Notes: generated by a model from the letters alone, not told the origin. Positions 19,690-29,981 are shown, numbered from the stretch's first letter. The stretch is 64,000 nucleotides of DNA from Alphaproteobacteria bacterium (GCA_028285105.1 JANQQE010000021.1:186001-250000), one strand, 5' to 3'. Numbers and translations: made by a program.

Positions 19690-20395
19690 CCTGATGACCG
19701 AACGTCTGGCGAGCCCAGTCGGCAGACACACCCTTTTCATTCAGCGCTTTGGCAACTTCAGACTTGTCGTCCCGAAGGAGTGCAAGCAGCAGATGCTGCG
19801 GTTCTATTTCGCCAGCCCCCAACCGGTTGGCTGAATCGACGGCCAGCACGAGTGTGTGCCAGAACTTCGGCGAGCGAAACGCTTTCGACAATTCCTGCTG
19901 GTGAAGCCACTCAAACTCGCCGTGACGCGAATGGGCCAGGTCATGCGAGTCGTCAACACTCGAACGAAGCATGCCCAAAACCTTCTCGCGAAGAGGCGTC
20001 GATTGAACGCCTTGCTTGTTCAGCACCTTGGCTGGAATGCCATCCTGATATCCAAGCAGGCCCAACATGAGATGCTCGGTACCGATGTACTTGTGCCCGA
20101 GCGTTCGCGCTTCCTTGACCGCCAACGCAATGACGTCTTTGGTTCCCTGCGTCTGCGCCCGAAACCCGATGCTACCGGTGCCGTCGCCTACACCCAACTC
20201 CTGAGCAACCTCGCCACGCACGCCTTCCAAATTAACATCGAGCATGCGAAGCGCTTCGGTGGCAACACAATGACCTTCACCGATGATGCCAAGCATGATG
20301 TGCGCCGGCGCCAGGTAACTGTGCTTCAGCTTGCCGGCTTCCTGATTCGCCAGTGCCATCGCGTGACGTGCCCGATCGGAAAATCTCTCATGCAT
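19682..20395 (-). CDS. Stand-alone Clp N-domain protein (no ATPase)
   Basis: This 237-residue protein consists only of Clp repeat sequence. The first repeat starts FSDRARHAMALANQEAGKL...LAPAHIMLGIIGEG, the second is DVIALAVKEARTLGHKYIGTEHLMLGLLG, and a third more divergent one (LVLAVDSANRLGAGEIEPQHLLLALL) follows. There is no Walker motif or AAA+ domain. In ClpA/ClpC the N domain binds adaptors and substrates; ClpS-like or regulatory roles are known for free N-domain proteins in other bacteria and plants. A role as adaptor or decoy for the cell's ClpC is an inference. Confidence 0.85.
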   Translation of the reverse strand: MHERFSDRARHAMALANQEAGKLKHSYLAPAHIMLGIIGEGHCVATEALRMLDVNLEGVRGEVAQELGVGDGTGSIGFRAQTQGTKDVIALAVKEARTLGHKYIGTEHLMLGLLGYQDGIPAKVLNKQGVQSTPLREKVLGMLRSSVDDSHDLAHSRHGEFEWLHQQELSKAFRSPKFWHTLVLAVDSANRLGAGEIEPQHLLLALLRDDKSEVAKALNEKGVSADWARQTFGHQAN

Positions 20396-20530
20396 GACTC
20401 ATTCTCGCTTAATTAGGTGCCAATCGACTCTCGCCAGCCCACCGCCCAAATGCCAAAAAACCGCCGACGATCCGGCAGTTTAGCGTGTTCGATACGGCCT
20501 GCAATGGAGGCAAATCGACAGCACCAGCCG

Positions 20531-21787
20531 CTATCCCACAGGCAGCGTCAGCACCGGATCGGTCTTGTTCACCTCGCCCGTTTGCAGCATAAATAGCTGC
20601 CCCAATAGCGAAAACGTGGACTTGGAATTCTCGTCATCATCCTTGATATAAAACCAGCGCCCCCGGTGCTTCACCGCGACAGCCGCCCCGTTAGGCTTGA
20701 AGCGACTGGTATGCACGTGCAGCAATTCGCCCAGCACATCTGACCAGTCAAACGCGCTCCCATCGGCAAACCGCGTCTGGGTGGCTAACCCCTCTTCGAG
20801 GTGATCTTCCGGAACGTCCACGTTCTGCGACAGGTAATAAAGAACCCCCATCAGCGACCGCGCATCCAGACCGATCGATCCGCTGCTTTGCCCATCGATT
20901 TCCTTGGCGTCTACTTCAACCTGGTCCACGATGTCGAACTCGCGCCGATTCGCATCGATATCAAGCAATTCGCAAAGTTGGTGGCTCGCACCGTTCACGT
21001 TCTTTGAAGGATCGAACCGAAGGACCAACACGCGCCGCGATGCCACCAGATTGACGCGGTTCGGATCGGATGTCGGCGCATAACCGAACCCGGCTTTCGT
21101 TGCAGCAAGCAAATCGCCGCTGGAAACTTTTTCGCGCGGAAGTTCGATGGAAATCTCCTGCCGCCGCGGAATGAATTTGATGTTCAACGCACCGCTCGCC
21201 CGCAACTGCTTCAGCAAATTCATCGCCGCAGCAAACGATTCGAACTCGGGCACGTCAGACGGCGTGGGACCGGAAGCCGTCGGCGCATTGGGCAATCCGT
21301 TCAGCGATTCAACCGTCAATCGAAAAACTCGATCCGCCCGCCAACCCGACTCGGCCAATAACGAAATGTTCTCCACCGCAATCGGCATCAGCATCCTGCG
21401 CAGAAATGCCTCGCCACCAAGATACGAATACGTAATCGTCGGCTTCTCCGAATAGCCGAACCGTCCCGACAACGTAAGCGCATTCGGATTCAACCCGTCA
21501 CCGCCAACGTTTTCATTCAACGTTCCAGTCGCCTCACCGCCTTGCTCAAATTCAAACTGCGTCGCAATGCTGGTCACCCCAAGAAACACCGGCAAATCGC
21601 GGTAACGCATCCGGACAAGATTGACCAACATCTGCTCGGAAGTCGCCACCCGCAAAGCATCGCTATACTCGGATTGCCCTATTTTTAAGGCATTGGGGCC
21701 AAATTGACAGCCAACCGTCGCAGTCAACAATCCGAAACACATTGCAGCTAACTTCAGTCTCTTGATGGCACTCATCGCTTTCGTCAT
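20531..21787 (-). CDS. Conserved lipoprotein of unknown function
   Basis: The 418-residue product begins with a signal sequence and lipobox-like TATVGC (Cys27). The mature start (ALKIGQSEYSDALRVATSEQ, then NLVRMRYRDLPVFLGVTSI) looks like a family I have seen among Gram-negative lipoproteins but cannot name. The sequence is mixed alpha/beta with no enzyme motif. AGGG lies about ten bases upstream of the ATG; a second in-frame ATG is at 21775. It is transcribed away from the alpha/beta hydrolase gene, with 165 bases between the two starts. Confidence 0.7.
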   Translation of the reverse strand: MTKAMSAIKRLKLAAMCFGLLTATVGCQFGPNALKIGQSEYSDALRVATSEQMLVNLVRMRYRDLPVFLGVTSIATQFEFEQGGEATGTLNENVGGDGLNPNALTLSGRFGYSEKPTITYSYLGGEAFLRRMLMPIAVENISLLAESGWRADRVFRLTVESLNGLPNAPTASGPTPSDVPEFESFAAAMNLLKQLRASGALNIKFIPRRQEISIELPREKVSSGDLLAATKAGFGYAPTSDPNRVNLVASRRVLVLRFDPSKNVNGASHQLCELLDIDANRREFDIVDQVEVDAKEIDGQSSGSIGLDARSLMGVLYYLSQNVDVPEDHLEEGLATQTRFADGSAFDWSDVLGELLHVHTSRFKPNGAAVAVKHRGRWFYIKDDDENSKSTFSLLGQLFMLQTGEVNKTDPVLTLPVG

Positions 21788-21952
21788 CTCAGAAATCCCT
21801 ATCTGTTACAATCAAATCCTTCGCATCGATCGTATGGCAATCAGCCACTTTCCGCAAAACCGACATCACATGATTAGGACGCCCACGCGAATGCGATTAA
21901 GATCGTTCACGGGGAAACCCAAAGACGCCAAACTGTTGATGGAGGATTTCAC

Positions 21953-22735
21953 ATGACACACCACAGAACAATCTTTTCATTGCTTGTCGCACTCACGTTC
22001 ATTTCATGCGCGATCGAAACCAGCGCAGACACATCCGACGAATTGCGAGTAAAGCGAGCGGAATTCCGATCCGAAGACGGCGTATCAATCGTCGGTGACT
22101 ACTACCCACCGACGGGGCGAGCAATTTCGCCCGTAGCCATTCTGCTGCACATGTACCGACACGATCGTTCGACGTGGACGCCGCTCATCGAGCCCCTCCA
22201 CGAAGCCGGGTTCGCTGTGTTGGCCATCGACATGCGAGGTCATGGCGAAAGCACCAAACCGGAAGGCATGAATCTCGCCGATCGCGTCAAACAGCGCGAC
22301 ACCAAACTCTTCAACAACATGCACAAAGACGTACAAGCCGCCCTCAAATGGGCTCGCACCCAGCCCAACGTCGATCAGGACATGCTCGTCCTCATCGGCG
22401 CCAGCGTCGGGTGCAGCGTCGCAATCGACACGACCGCTCGCGAACCATCCGTCGATGCCGTCGTGTGCCTGACGCCCGGAACAAAGTACCTCGGTGTCGA
22501 TTCAACCAGACACATTCTAAAAACGGGTGACCGCCCCATTCTGCTGCTCGCCACAGAAGACGAACGCGAAGCCACCGACACACTCGCGAAATCCGCAGAC
22601 AACGTGACTGGCGAAATCGTCGGACCGGGCCGAATTCACGGCACCAACATGTTCGGCAAGGTTGACGGCATTGAAACCAGAATCACCCAATTCGTCCGCG
22701 ATGCCGTCCACAAACCAGCCAACCCAACCCCATAA
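21953..22735 (+). CDS. Exported alpha/beta hydrolase
   Basis: GGAGG lies about nine bases before the ATG. A signal sequence covers residues 1-25 and may be a lipobox (FISCA, Cys19). The alpha/beta-hydrolase core shows VAILLHMYRHDRSTW, VLAIDMRGHGES and the nucleophile elbow LIGASVGCS (Ser151, GxSxG). A His near the C terminus (GRIHGTNMF) can complete the triad. Esterase or dienelactone-hydrolase-like activity is likely; the substrate is unknown. The GH13 gene follows within a few bases and is probably co-transcribed. Confidence 0.82.
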   Translation: MTHHRTIFSLLVALTFISCAIETSADTSDELRVKRAEFRSEDGVSIVGDYYPPTGRAISPVAILLHMYRHDRSTWTPLIEPLHEAGFAVLAIDMRGHGESTKPEGMNLADRVKQRDTKLFNNMHKDVQAALKWARTQPNVDQDMLVLIGASVGCSVAIDTTAREPSVDAVVCLTPGTKYLGVDSTRHILKTGDRPILLLATEDEREATDTLAKSADNVTGEIVGPGRIHGTNMFGKVDGIETRITQFVRDAVHKPANPTP

Positions 22736-22761
22736 CCCCGGTGACCGGATCAACGCCGAAC

Positions 22762-24795
22762 ATGAAGAAGCAGACTGCCTATCGAATCCCCAAGTTGTGG
22801 AATTGCTGGGGATATGAAGGCCGCATCGCAACCATCGGAAGCGAATGCATTGTCGATCCGAGAGCGTATTTCACCGACCTCATCGGCTGGATAAAGAATC
22901 AATCGGATCTTCCGCAGCGAATTCGCGGCAAGAGTCTTTTCGCAATCCAAAGTCGCACCAAATACAAGCCGACTGGAGGCAACTGGATTCGAACGTCGGT
23001 CGCATATGGCATGCTTGTCCGATCGGCGACGGCATGGGACCACGATGGCGATGGCAAGCTCAACTCGAAACCGTTTCACGACATGGGTTCGTTCTGCAAA
23101 ACGATCCTTCTTTTACCGCACATCAAACGCCTCGGCGCCAATGCATTGTACCTGTTGCCTGTTTCCAAAGTCAGCCATGCCCACCGCAAGGGTGAACTCG
23201 GCTGCCCTTATGCGACGCAGGCTTTTCAGCAACTCGACCCATCGCAAGACGACGCAACGCTTGGCCCGCTCGTCGGCGACATCAACCAGCAGTTCCATCT
23301 GCTCATCGAATGCGCCCATCGGCTTGGTATTCGCGTACTCATCGACTTTGCCCCGCGAACCGTCGCTCGCGATCACGTTTGGATACTCGACCATCCCGAA
23401 TGGTTTTATTGGATCGACCGGCGTTTCGATAAACGATTCGCTGCTCCCTATATCGACGGAGTGACCTATCAAAATCCAAGCCCCGACCAACTCGGCGACA
23501 TCTACAATACGCCGGAAGTGAACCGCCATCTCGCCCGCTTTCGATTCAACCCGAAGCGCAATGATCCCGACAAATGGCGCAAGTTTGTCGCCGGCGAAAA
23601 AGCGCAACCGCGCCCCAATCTTCTGCAACGCATCGCCCAGACATTCGGCGTCACCACCGCACCCGGTTTCACCGATGTCATCAACGACCCGCAACCGCCG
23701 TGGTCCGACGTCACGTACCTGCGACTCTTCGAAGACCACCCAACGGATGCCGCAAAACACCTAAGCGATCCAAAGCGTCAGCCACCGTACATTCACTTCG
23801 ATGTCGCCAAATCCAGCATGTTTCAAGGGAAAAAACCGCACAAAGCACTTTGGAAAAAGCTGGCTGCCATCATCCCGTTCTATCAGACGTTCGGCATCGA
23901 CGGCGCGCGAATCGACATGGCCCATGCCTTACCGCGCGAACTCGAAGCGCTCATCTTGGCGAAACCGCGCAAGCGCGACCCCGACTTTTGCTTTATCGCA
24001 GAAGACCTCGGCACCGAGAATCACAAGAAGGCAAAGGCGACGGGATACAATCTGATGATCGGACCAAGCTGGTGGATGGAGCCGCGAGCGTCCGAAGGCA
24101 AACTGCACGAAATGATCGAGAAGATCGCACCGCTCAAACTGCCTGTATTTGCATCGGCAGAATCGCCGGATACGCCGAGGGCGGTGACGCGAACCGGCAA
24201 GCGAAAATTCGCCAGACAACTCGCCGTGTTGAACTGCCTTCTGCCCAACAGCGTCCCCATGATTAACAGCGGATTCGAAGTCTGCGAACGCCAACCCCAC
24301 AACCTCGGCCTCGACGCCAAGCCAAAGGACCGATTCGCCTTACCGAAGAGCAATCCGTATTACGGCAAGCTGGCATTCTTCGACAAAGCCATTCTGCATT
24401 GGACGAACAACGGCGCTGCCAAAATGTGCAGAATCATCAAGACTGCAACCGACGTACGTAATCAATTTCTAAAAGCCCTGACCACGCCAAACCACTTCAT
24501 TCGACCGGGCATTGACATCAACCACAAGTGGATCGCATCGGTCGCATATAAGGTCAATTCGCGCGGGGCAATTCTGCTCGTTCTCGCAAATCTCGACTAC
24601 CAACGCGCTCGCCAAACTAAGGTAACCGGGATCGGCATCATGAAGAAACCGCATGAACTGCTATTGAGCATCGCCAAGAATCCGCCCAAGATCACAATCG
24701 ACCAATCAAAGCTGACAGCCAAACTCGAACCTGGTGAATGCTGCGTACTCAAGATCAGCCAGCGTTTGGTGCTTACGCCGATTCTGTTCAAATGA
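22762..24795 (+). CDS. GH13 alpha-amylase-family enzyme
   Basis: The 677-residue protein contains a GH13 catalytic barrel. Recognisable regions are the strand-3/4 segment IRVLIDFAPRTVARDH, the nucleophile region GIDGARIDMAHALP, the acid/base strand CFIAEDLG and the third carboxylate in AESPDTPR. The usual His before that Asp is missing (SPD in place of NHD). I chose ATG 22762 over an in-frame GTG at 22741; neither has a good ribosome binding site. No signal peptide is seen, so it acts in the cytoplasm, probably on alpha-glucan or glycogen. Whether it hydrolyses or transfers cannot be told. Confidence 0.8.
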   Translation: MKKQTAYRIPKLWNCWGYEGRIATIGSECIVDPRAYFTDLIGWIKNQSDLPQRIRGKSLFAIQSRTKYKPTGGNWIRTSVAYGMLVRSATAWDHDGDGKLNSKPFHDMGSFCKTILLLPHIKRLGANALYLLPVSKVSHAHRKGELGCPYATQAFQQLDPSQDDATLGPLVGDINQQFHLLIECAHRLGIRVLIDFAPRTVARDHVWILDHPEWFYWIDRRFDKRFAAPYIDGVTYQNPSPDQLGDIYNTPEVNRHLARFRFNPKRNDPDKWRKFVAGEKAQPRPNLLQRIAQTFGVTTAPGFTDVINDPQPPWSDVTYLRLFEDHPTDAAKHLSDPKRQPPYIHFDVAKSSMFQGKKPHKALWKKLAAIIPFYQTFGIDGARIDMAHALPRELEALILAKPRKRDPDFCFIAEDLGTENHKKAKATGYNLMIGPSWWMEPRASEGKLHEMIEKIAPLKLPVFASAESPDTPRAVTRTGKRKFARQLAVLNCLLPNSVPMINSGFEVCERQPHNLGLDAKPKDRFALPKSNPYYGKLAFFDKAILHWTNNGAAKMCRIIKTATDVRNQFLKALTTPNHFIRPGIDINHKWIASVAYKVNSRGAILLVLANLDYQRARQTKVTGIGIMKKPHELLLSIAKNPPKITIDQSKLTAKLEPGECCVLKISQRLVLTPILFK

Positions 24796-24823
24796 CCTCA
24801 TGGTCTAAACTGTTTGGCCCAGC

Positions 24824-27691
24824 CTAATCGTCAATGACGACTTCCAACTTCAATGCCGACTCATGGCTGCTTCGCTCGGTGAAGTGAATATGACCTACCG
24901 GATGAGTACCGTCCGGCGCTTTCGAAAGCTCGCCATCAAGTTGATACTCGACCTCGATTGGCACGTGCGGCACAAAATCAATATTCGTCGACTTTCCCCG
25001 CGTCACTTCCAACCCAATCGGCTCGGCGAGCAGATGATCGATTTTGACGGTGATCGGCGTCTTCCGCTGATCGTCCGAAACCGCGAACGCGCCAACAATC
25101 TTCAGCTTCAAGTCACCGCCCGATTTCGGTTTGGAGACCGTTGCCGAAAACAGGTTGTCGTTGAAAGCCGAATCAAGCACATTCTTGCCCTTCGAATCCT
25201 GAACCGAGACAGCAATATCGGTCGTCTCGGCATAGTCTTTAAGCGACATTTCCAAGATAATACGTGCGGAATCGAACCCATTTCCGAGATCGATGTCATG
25301 AATCAACTCATCTTTGAGACCCGTAAACTTCGCATCGACGGTCTTACGAAACCCTTCAATTCGTCCGGTAGCCGACGCAAACAGCGGCGTATCGAATTCG
25401 TTTGTCACAACCACGCTACCTTTATTCTTTTTCGACCAACTGGTAATCGGGTTGGTTGATGCATGCAGACCGAAGAAACGAACGTCGAGGTCGTAAGGCC
25501 AACTCTTGTCGGGTCGGTCTGCAACCACATCCAACTCCCAAACACCCGGCATCAGTTCATCATCGAGCGTCCACGTCACTTCACGCTTGCCCTTAGTCGA
25601 ATTCAACCGATTCCCGCGCTGGCGACTTTGATGACCGTTCGGATCGTAGATGCGTTCAATCGACGCCTTGGACGCTTCACCCTTCGGCGCACTGAGCTTC
25701 GCAACCATCGCACTCGCTCCCGGTGGAACCGACACAAAATGCCGATTCGTCGTCCAACCGTTAACCGTTTGCCGCTTCAAATGCAGCGAATGGTTGGACT
25801 CAGCAGTGACACGATGTGGCACAATAACGGTGTTAAGCATGCGAAACGCTACGCGACCATCCCACATCGCATCGACCGCACCGACGTACACCCCCGGCTC
25901 GGTCAATTCGTCGGCGACATAATCGACGTACACCGTCGCCGTTTGTACACTCCGCAAATACACACTCTCCTGCCGCAAGCGACACCAGGAACTGTCGGAT
26001 TGGAGCGTGAACTTCCGCGTGAATGACGTCTTCGCTTCACCATCGACTCCTGGTGCGAAAATCGGTTTGATCGTGAACGTCTGCGGCTCGCTCGTTGGAG
26101 AATACGTACTTCGCCAGTAGGCAGCAGGCGACTTGCCCTCGTAGGCGCTGGGCGATGGCGTCGAAATGTCGTACCCGATCACCGGATCGTCCTTCGCAGT
26201 TTTCGCCAATGCAGCCAGCGCTTCCGCCCCTTTCGTCGCATCTGGCAATCCGAATCCGACATCGAGCGCCGTGGCATTGTCCATTGGCGAACAGGACTCC
26301 CACAACGCCTGCTTCACATCGCACGATCGAATCGTCGCATTGCCATCGGCGTTGCGAACGTGGCTGATCATCAGCGCACAAAGGCCGGCTGCATACGGGC
26401 TGGCCATGCTGGTTCCGCTCCAATAGTCACCTCGCAGATTCCAACGCGGCACCGTCGAAGTCGACCACCCGGGCGTCGCAATATCCGGTTTCGCCGTCTC
26501 ACCGCCACGCGAAGTGAATGTCGTCGGCACTGGTCCGCTGATGTCGTACCCTTGCACATCCCGGGCAGAATCCGCAGCCAACAGCGCCCCAACCGTAATC
26601 GCAGCCGCCGAAGCTGCCGGCGTACCGATCGTTGAAAGACCCGGACCAATGTTCCCGCCCGACGTACAGAAAACCAAATCCGGATACTTGTAAAGAATGT
26701 CATCCATAAACGTGTCGATCGCCGAACGCCCCTCGATCGTCGACGCCACGCCATACGACAGATTGCAAATCACCGGCACGCCATGTTCGCGCGAGTACCG
26801 AGCCGCATACTCCATCGCCATCTTCTTCGCGTCGGTCGTACTGATGCCACCAATGGCGTTGTTACCGATCTTCAGACTGATGATTTTCGCGCCGGGGGCA
26901 ACGCCGTTGAAACCTTCCTGCCCGTTGATTTTATAACCAGCCGCTATGCCCGCGACATGCGTACCGTGCGCGCCGTCGTCGTAATGCAGCACAACCTTGC
27001 TTTTGTTCAAGAATATATTCACCGCGAACGTCAATGGAACGATTTGCTTTTCGGGCGTGGGGCGCGACAGCGTGAACGTATCGTACGCAAGTTTGTAATT
27101 CTGAAGCGGAACTTCGTCTGCGAAACTTCGATCGTGGTTCGTATCGACATAGCAAATCGCCTGATCGTCGCCCTCGTCGGGCATCGCGGACACAAGAATC
27201 CCAAACTTGTCGTCGGTTCGCCCATTGTCGTCGAGGTCGGGAACGGCTGCGTTTACAAACTTTTTTTCATCGAGCGTTCCGAACCAAAAGCGTCGATCGT
27301 CTTTCGAATTGGCCCAGTTCTTCGGAAGTGCATAAGCAATCTCAGCCCCTTCATCCTCGTAATTGACAATCGATGCACCGCTTTCATCGCGACGCACAAT
27401 ATGCAGATCGGTATCGCCTTCACCGCTGAAGTCCTGCACGTCGACAACCTTGACGCTGCCATCCGGATTCTTCGTTAACCCTGGTATGCTGGGGTCCACG
27501 CCCGTATCCAGAACCGCGATCACCACCCCGCGCCCGTCAGCACTCGGATGGTTCGCAAGAAACTGATTGACCCCGCAGGTGTCCAGCGACAACTGCGTCC
27601 AGGATTCCGAACCGCGCGACTGCGCCGAAGCCTTCTCGACAGCCAAACCAGCCACCACCGCAACAGCAAAAACGCCCAATACAAACCGCAT
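24824..27691 (-). CDS. Exported subtilisin-like serine protease of the tripeptidyl-peptidase II type
   Basis: GGAGGAGG precedes the ATG. A signal peptide ends about VEKASAQ (residue 24). The S8 triad is visible: Asp62 in AVLDTGVD, His242 in GAHGTHVAG and Ser428 in GTSMASPYAAG, with oxyanion Asn347 in TSGGNIGPG. About 180 residues separate Asp and His, far more than in bacterial subtilisins and like tripeptidyl-peptidase II. The 500-residue C-terminal part is beta-rich, as in TPP II. TPP II is known as a cytosolic eukaryotic giant peptidase; an exported 955-residue form would act in the periplasm or outside. Confidence 0.88.
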   Translation of the reverse strand: MRFVLGVFAVAVVAGLAVEKASAQSRGSESWTQLSLDTCGVNQFLANHPSADGRGVVIAVLDTGVDPSIPGLTKNPDGSVKVVDVQDFSGEGDTDLHIVRRDESGASIVNYEDEGAEIAYALPKNWANSKDDRRFWFGTLDEKKFVNAAVPDLDDNGRTDDKFGILVSAMPDEGDDQAICYVDTNHDRSFADEVPLQNYKLAYDTFTLSRPTPEKQIVPLTFAVNIFLNKSKVVLHYDDGAHGTHVAGIAAGYKINGQEGFNGVAPGAKIISLKIGNNAIGGISTTDAKKMAMEYAARYSREHGVPVICNLSYGVASTIEGRSAIDTFMDDILYKYPDLVFCTSGGNIGPGLSTIGTPAASAAAITVGALLAADSARDVQGYDISGPVPTTFTSRGGETAKPDIATPGWSTSTVPRWNLRGDYWSGTSMASPYAAGLCALMISHVRNADGNATIRSCDVKQALWESCSPMDNATALDVGFGLPDATKGAEALAALAKTAKDDPVIGYDISTPSPSAYEGKSPAAYWRSTYSPTSEPQTFTIKPIFAPGVDGEAKTSFTRKFTLQSDSSWCRLRQESVYLRSVQTATVYVDYVADELTEPGVYVGAVDAMWDGRVAFRMLNTVIVPHRVTAESNHSLHLKRQTVNGWTTNRHFVSVPPGASAMVAKLSAPKGEASKASIERIYDPNGHQSRQRGNRLNSTKGKREVTWTLDDELMPGVWELDVVADRPDKSWPYDLDVRFFGLHASTNPITSWSKKNKGSVVVTNEFDTPLFASATGRIEGFRKTVDAKFTGLKDELIHDIDLGNGFDSARIILEMSLKDYAETTDIAVSVQDSKGKNVLDSAFNDNLFSATVSKPKSGGDLKLKIVGAFAVSDDQRKTPITVKIDHLLAEPIGLEVTRGKSTNIDFVPHVPIEVEYQLDGELSKAPDGTHPVGHIHFTERSSHESALKLEVVIDD

Positions 27692-27733
27692 CTATTTTCC
27701 TCCTCCAAGGGAATCGAATGATCGAATTCAAAG

Positions 27734-27763
27734 ACTGTAACCGCCATCGGCCAGCCGTTTCAA
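27734..27763 (-). promoter_or_regulatory. Candidate promoter of the TPP II-like protease gene
   Basis: On the minus strand TTGAAA (27763-27758) and TACAGT (27739-27734) are separated by 18 bases, about 40 bases before the start codon. Five of six -35 and four of six -10 positions match the sigma70 consensus. Confidence 0.4.
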
Positions 27764-27804
27764 CGTCTGCGATCTTTTTCCTAAAAACGGCGACAATCCT
27801 TTAC

Positions 27805-27835
27805 GAAAAAAGCCCGCAGACCGAAGCCTGCGGGC
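27805..27835 (-). terminator. Rho-independent terminator of sppA
   Basis: On the minus strand GCCCGCAG pairs with CTGCGGGC around an 8-base loop and is followed by six T residues. It lies 30 bases beyond the sppA stop codon and isolates sppA from the downstream protease gene. Confidence 0.9.
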
Positions 27836-27864
27836 ATCTGAACCAAATCAATTGAGATTGGAGA

Positions 27865-29721
27865 CTAGTTTGATCGAATCACCCAGTCGCCAGCCGGCAT
27901 CAGGGCGATGTTTTCGTCGTGAAGAATCTGCAATTTCATCAGCGCCGTATTCAACGCAGCCGCCCGTTGCGGATCGAGCGTCTTAAGTAGTGGCAGCACC
28001 ATGTCCATTAAGGGCGAGCCTGCCGCAAACAACCCTTGCTGCGTACCAAGCGATACGCGAACGCTTTCGCTTTCTTTTCCGCCGATCTCATCGCCCAGAA
28101 TTTCAAAGAAACTCTTAGGCCGCGGCAGAACCTTAATCTCGTAATCGCCCAAGCTCGCGAGGTCGGCTGCCGATTCGATGGCATCCTGCATCGAACCGAG
28201 TTGATCGACCAGACCAAGATCAAGCGCTTGCTTACCGGTGAACACACGACCACCAGCCATCTCGTCAATCGGTTTGCTCAACTTACTTTTGCGATGCTTG
28301 ACGATGTGCCCCTTGAACACGTCATACACTTCATCCATCCAGGTCATGATGCGATCGCGTTCATTTTCGTTCCAAGGGCGGGCAGTACTCATGATGGCGG
28401 CTTGGTCTCCTCGCTGATACGGATGCCAGTGGATACCCATCGAGTCCCACATGCCGGTGGTCACAACTTTGCCGCCAACCACACCGATCGACGCGGTGAT
28501 TGTCATCGGGTCGGCGATGATCTTGTCTGCCCCGCACGACACGTAATAACCACCGCTGGCTGCCACGTTGCCCATCGAAACGACCAGCGGTTTGCCAGCC
28601 GCTTTCACACGCATTGCTGCGTCGTAAATAATCTCACTCGCAAGCGCCGAACCCCCAGGCGAATCCACTCGTAACACGACAGCTTTCACCGAATCGTCGG
28701 CCGTCGCTTTGTCGAGCGCTTTGCGAATGCTCGTACTCTTGGCACCACTGCTTCCGCCGAACGGACTGACCTCGTCTTGTCCCGTGCTGATCGCACCTTC
28801 GACGTAGACAATTGCAATCGACGGATCTTTCGATTCTGCCTTGCCCGACATCATGTCGCCGATCAACTGGAAGAACGCGAACGGGTTATTGAAATCGATG
28901 TCCGGTCCGGACTTCTTACCGAAACCATGCACGAACTTCAGATTGTCGCCATATTTCTTTTTAAGCTCAGCCACCAAATCCTGACGGTGCTGAACCGAAT
29001 CGATCAGTCCCACCTTCAGCGCTTTTTCTGCGGTGTACGGTGCGTTATTGATGATGTTTTTGACTTTGTCGGTGTCGCCGTTAAAGCGTGAGTCGGCAAT
29101 ATTCTTGACCAGCCCATCATAAAGACCATCGAGCAGCCAATTCATGTTGGCCTCTGCCGCTTCGCTCGGACCGTTACGCGAAAACGTTTCGCCGGCGCTT
29201 TTGTAGTCGCCAATGTGAACGACGTCCGGCTCGACGTGGATTTTTTCAAGCATGTCGCGCAGGTACATGCCTTCCGTATAAAAACCCAGAAGCCAGACAT
29301 CGCCCGTCGGTGTTACGCTGAGATGCTTTGCCGCCGATGCCAGCGTGTACAAACCGGTTTGAAGCGAATCGACGTGAACGTAGACCGGCTTGCCGCACGT
29401 TTCGATGGCTTCGCGAATTTCTTCGAGCTGACCAAAACCCATACCCGGCGCACCGACTGTCAACAGAATCGCGCGGATCGAATCGTCATCGCCGGCTTTG
29501 TGGAACCGCTCAACCAAACCCTTGAGCGTTTCCGGCTGGGCACCGAACGAAAACCCCATGTCGCCCATAGGCCGCTCGAGCAGCGGACCGTCGAGATGAA
29601 AGACCGCCACCTTGTTCGTTTCCACGCCAGCCAGCGCCGACGAACCCAAGTGAACCGACGAGCCCATCAGCCCGACAGCCAAGCACATCGTCATCGCCGC
29701 ACGTCGTAAAGAAAGTTTCAT
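27865..29721 (-). CDS. sppA: Signal peptide peptidase SppA, 67K type
   Basis: The ATG at 29721 has AGGAGG seven bases upstream. The 618-residue protein has the double-domain arrangement of E. coli SppA. The catalytic Lys sits in the N-terminal half (IGDYKSAGE, Lys174) and the nucleophile Ser in the C-terminal half (NVAASGGYYVS, Ser389). SppA is a membrane-bound serine protease facing the periplasm that degrades cleaved signal peptides and misfolded proteins. The hydrophobic N terminus is the anchor or a signal peptide. Its location beside an exported subtilase suggests an envelope proteolysis neighbourhood. Confidence 0.93.
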   Translation of the reverse strand: MKLSLRRAAMTMCLAVGLMGSSVHLGSSALAGVETNKVAVFHLDGPLLERPMGDMGFSFGAQPETLKGLVERFHKAGDDDSIRAILLTVGAPGMGFGQLEEIREAIETCGKPVYVHVDSLQTGLYTLASAAKHLSVTPTGDVWLLGFYTEGMYLRDMLEKIHVEPDVVHIGDYKSAGETFSRNGPSEAAEANMNWLLDGLYDGLVKNIADSRFNGDTDKVKNIINNAPYTAEKALKVGLIDSVQHRQDLVAELKKKYGDNLKFVHGFGKKSGPDIDFNNPFAFFQLIGDMMSGKAESKDPSIAIVYVEGAISTGQDEVSPFGGSSGAKSTSIRKALDKATADDSVKAVVLRVDSPGGSALASEIIYDAAMRVKAAGKPLVVSMGNVAASGGYYVSCGADKIIADPMTITASIGVVGGKVVTTGMWDSMGIHWHPYQRGDQAAIMSTARPWNENERDRIMTWMDEVYDVFKGHIVKHRKSKLSKPIDEMAGGRVFTGKQALDLGLVDQLGSMQDAIESAADLASLGDYEIKVLPRPKSFFEILGDEIGGKESESVRVSLGTQQGLFAAGSPLMDMVLPLLKTLDPQRAAALNTALMKLQILHDENIALMPAGDWVIRSN

Positions 29722-29981
29722 CAAAATGCCTCCTTCAGCAGTTGAATTGCGTCAGATTGCAGACTCGCCAGCCACCATCTGCCCGGACCGTTTTCTCGGT
29801 TGCCTGCAGTTTCCAGTTTACAGCGCTTTCGGAAGAAATGCCCGCCGACAAGCAATCAAATGACAACTATCCACACGCGCCGACCACATCAAACGGCCCG
29901 AAAACCGCATGCAGAATCCGAAAAAACGGAGGCGATAGGTAAAGGGATTGCATGCAAAGGCAACGGATGCCCCCGCATACG

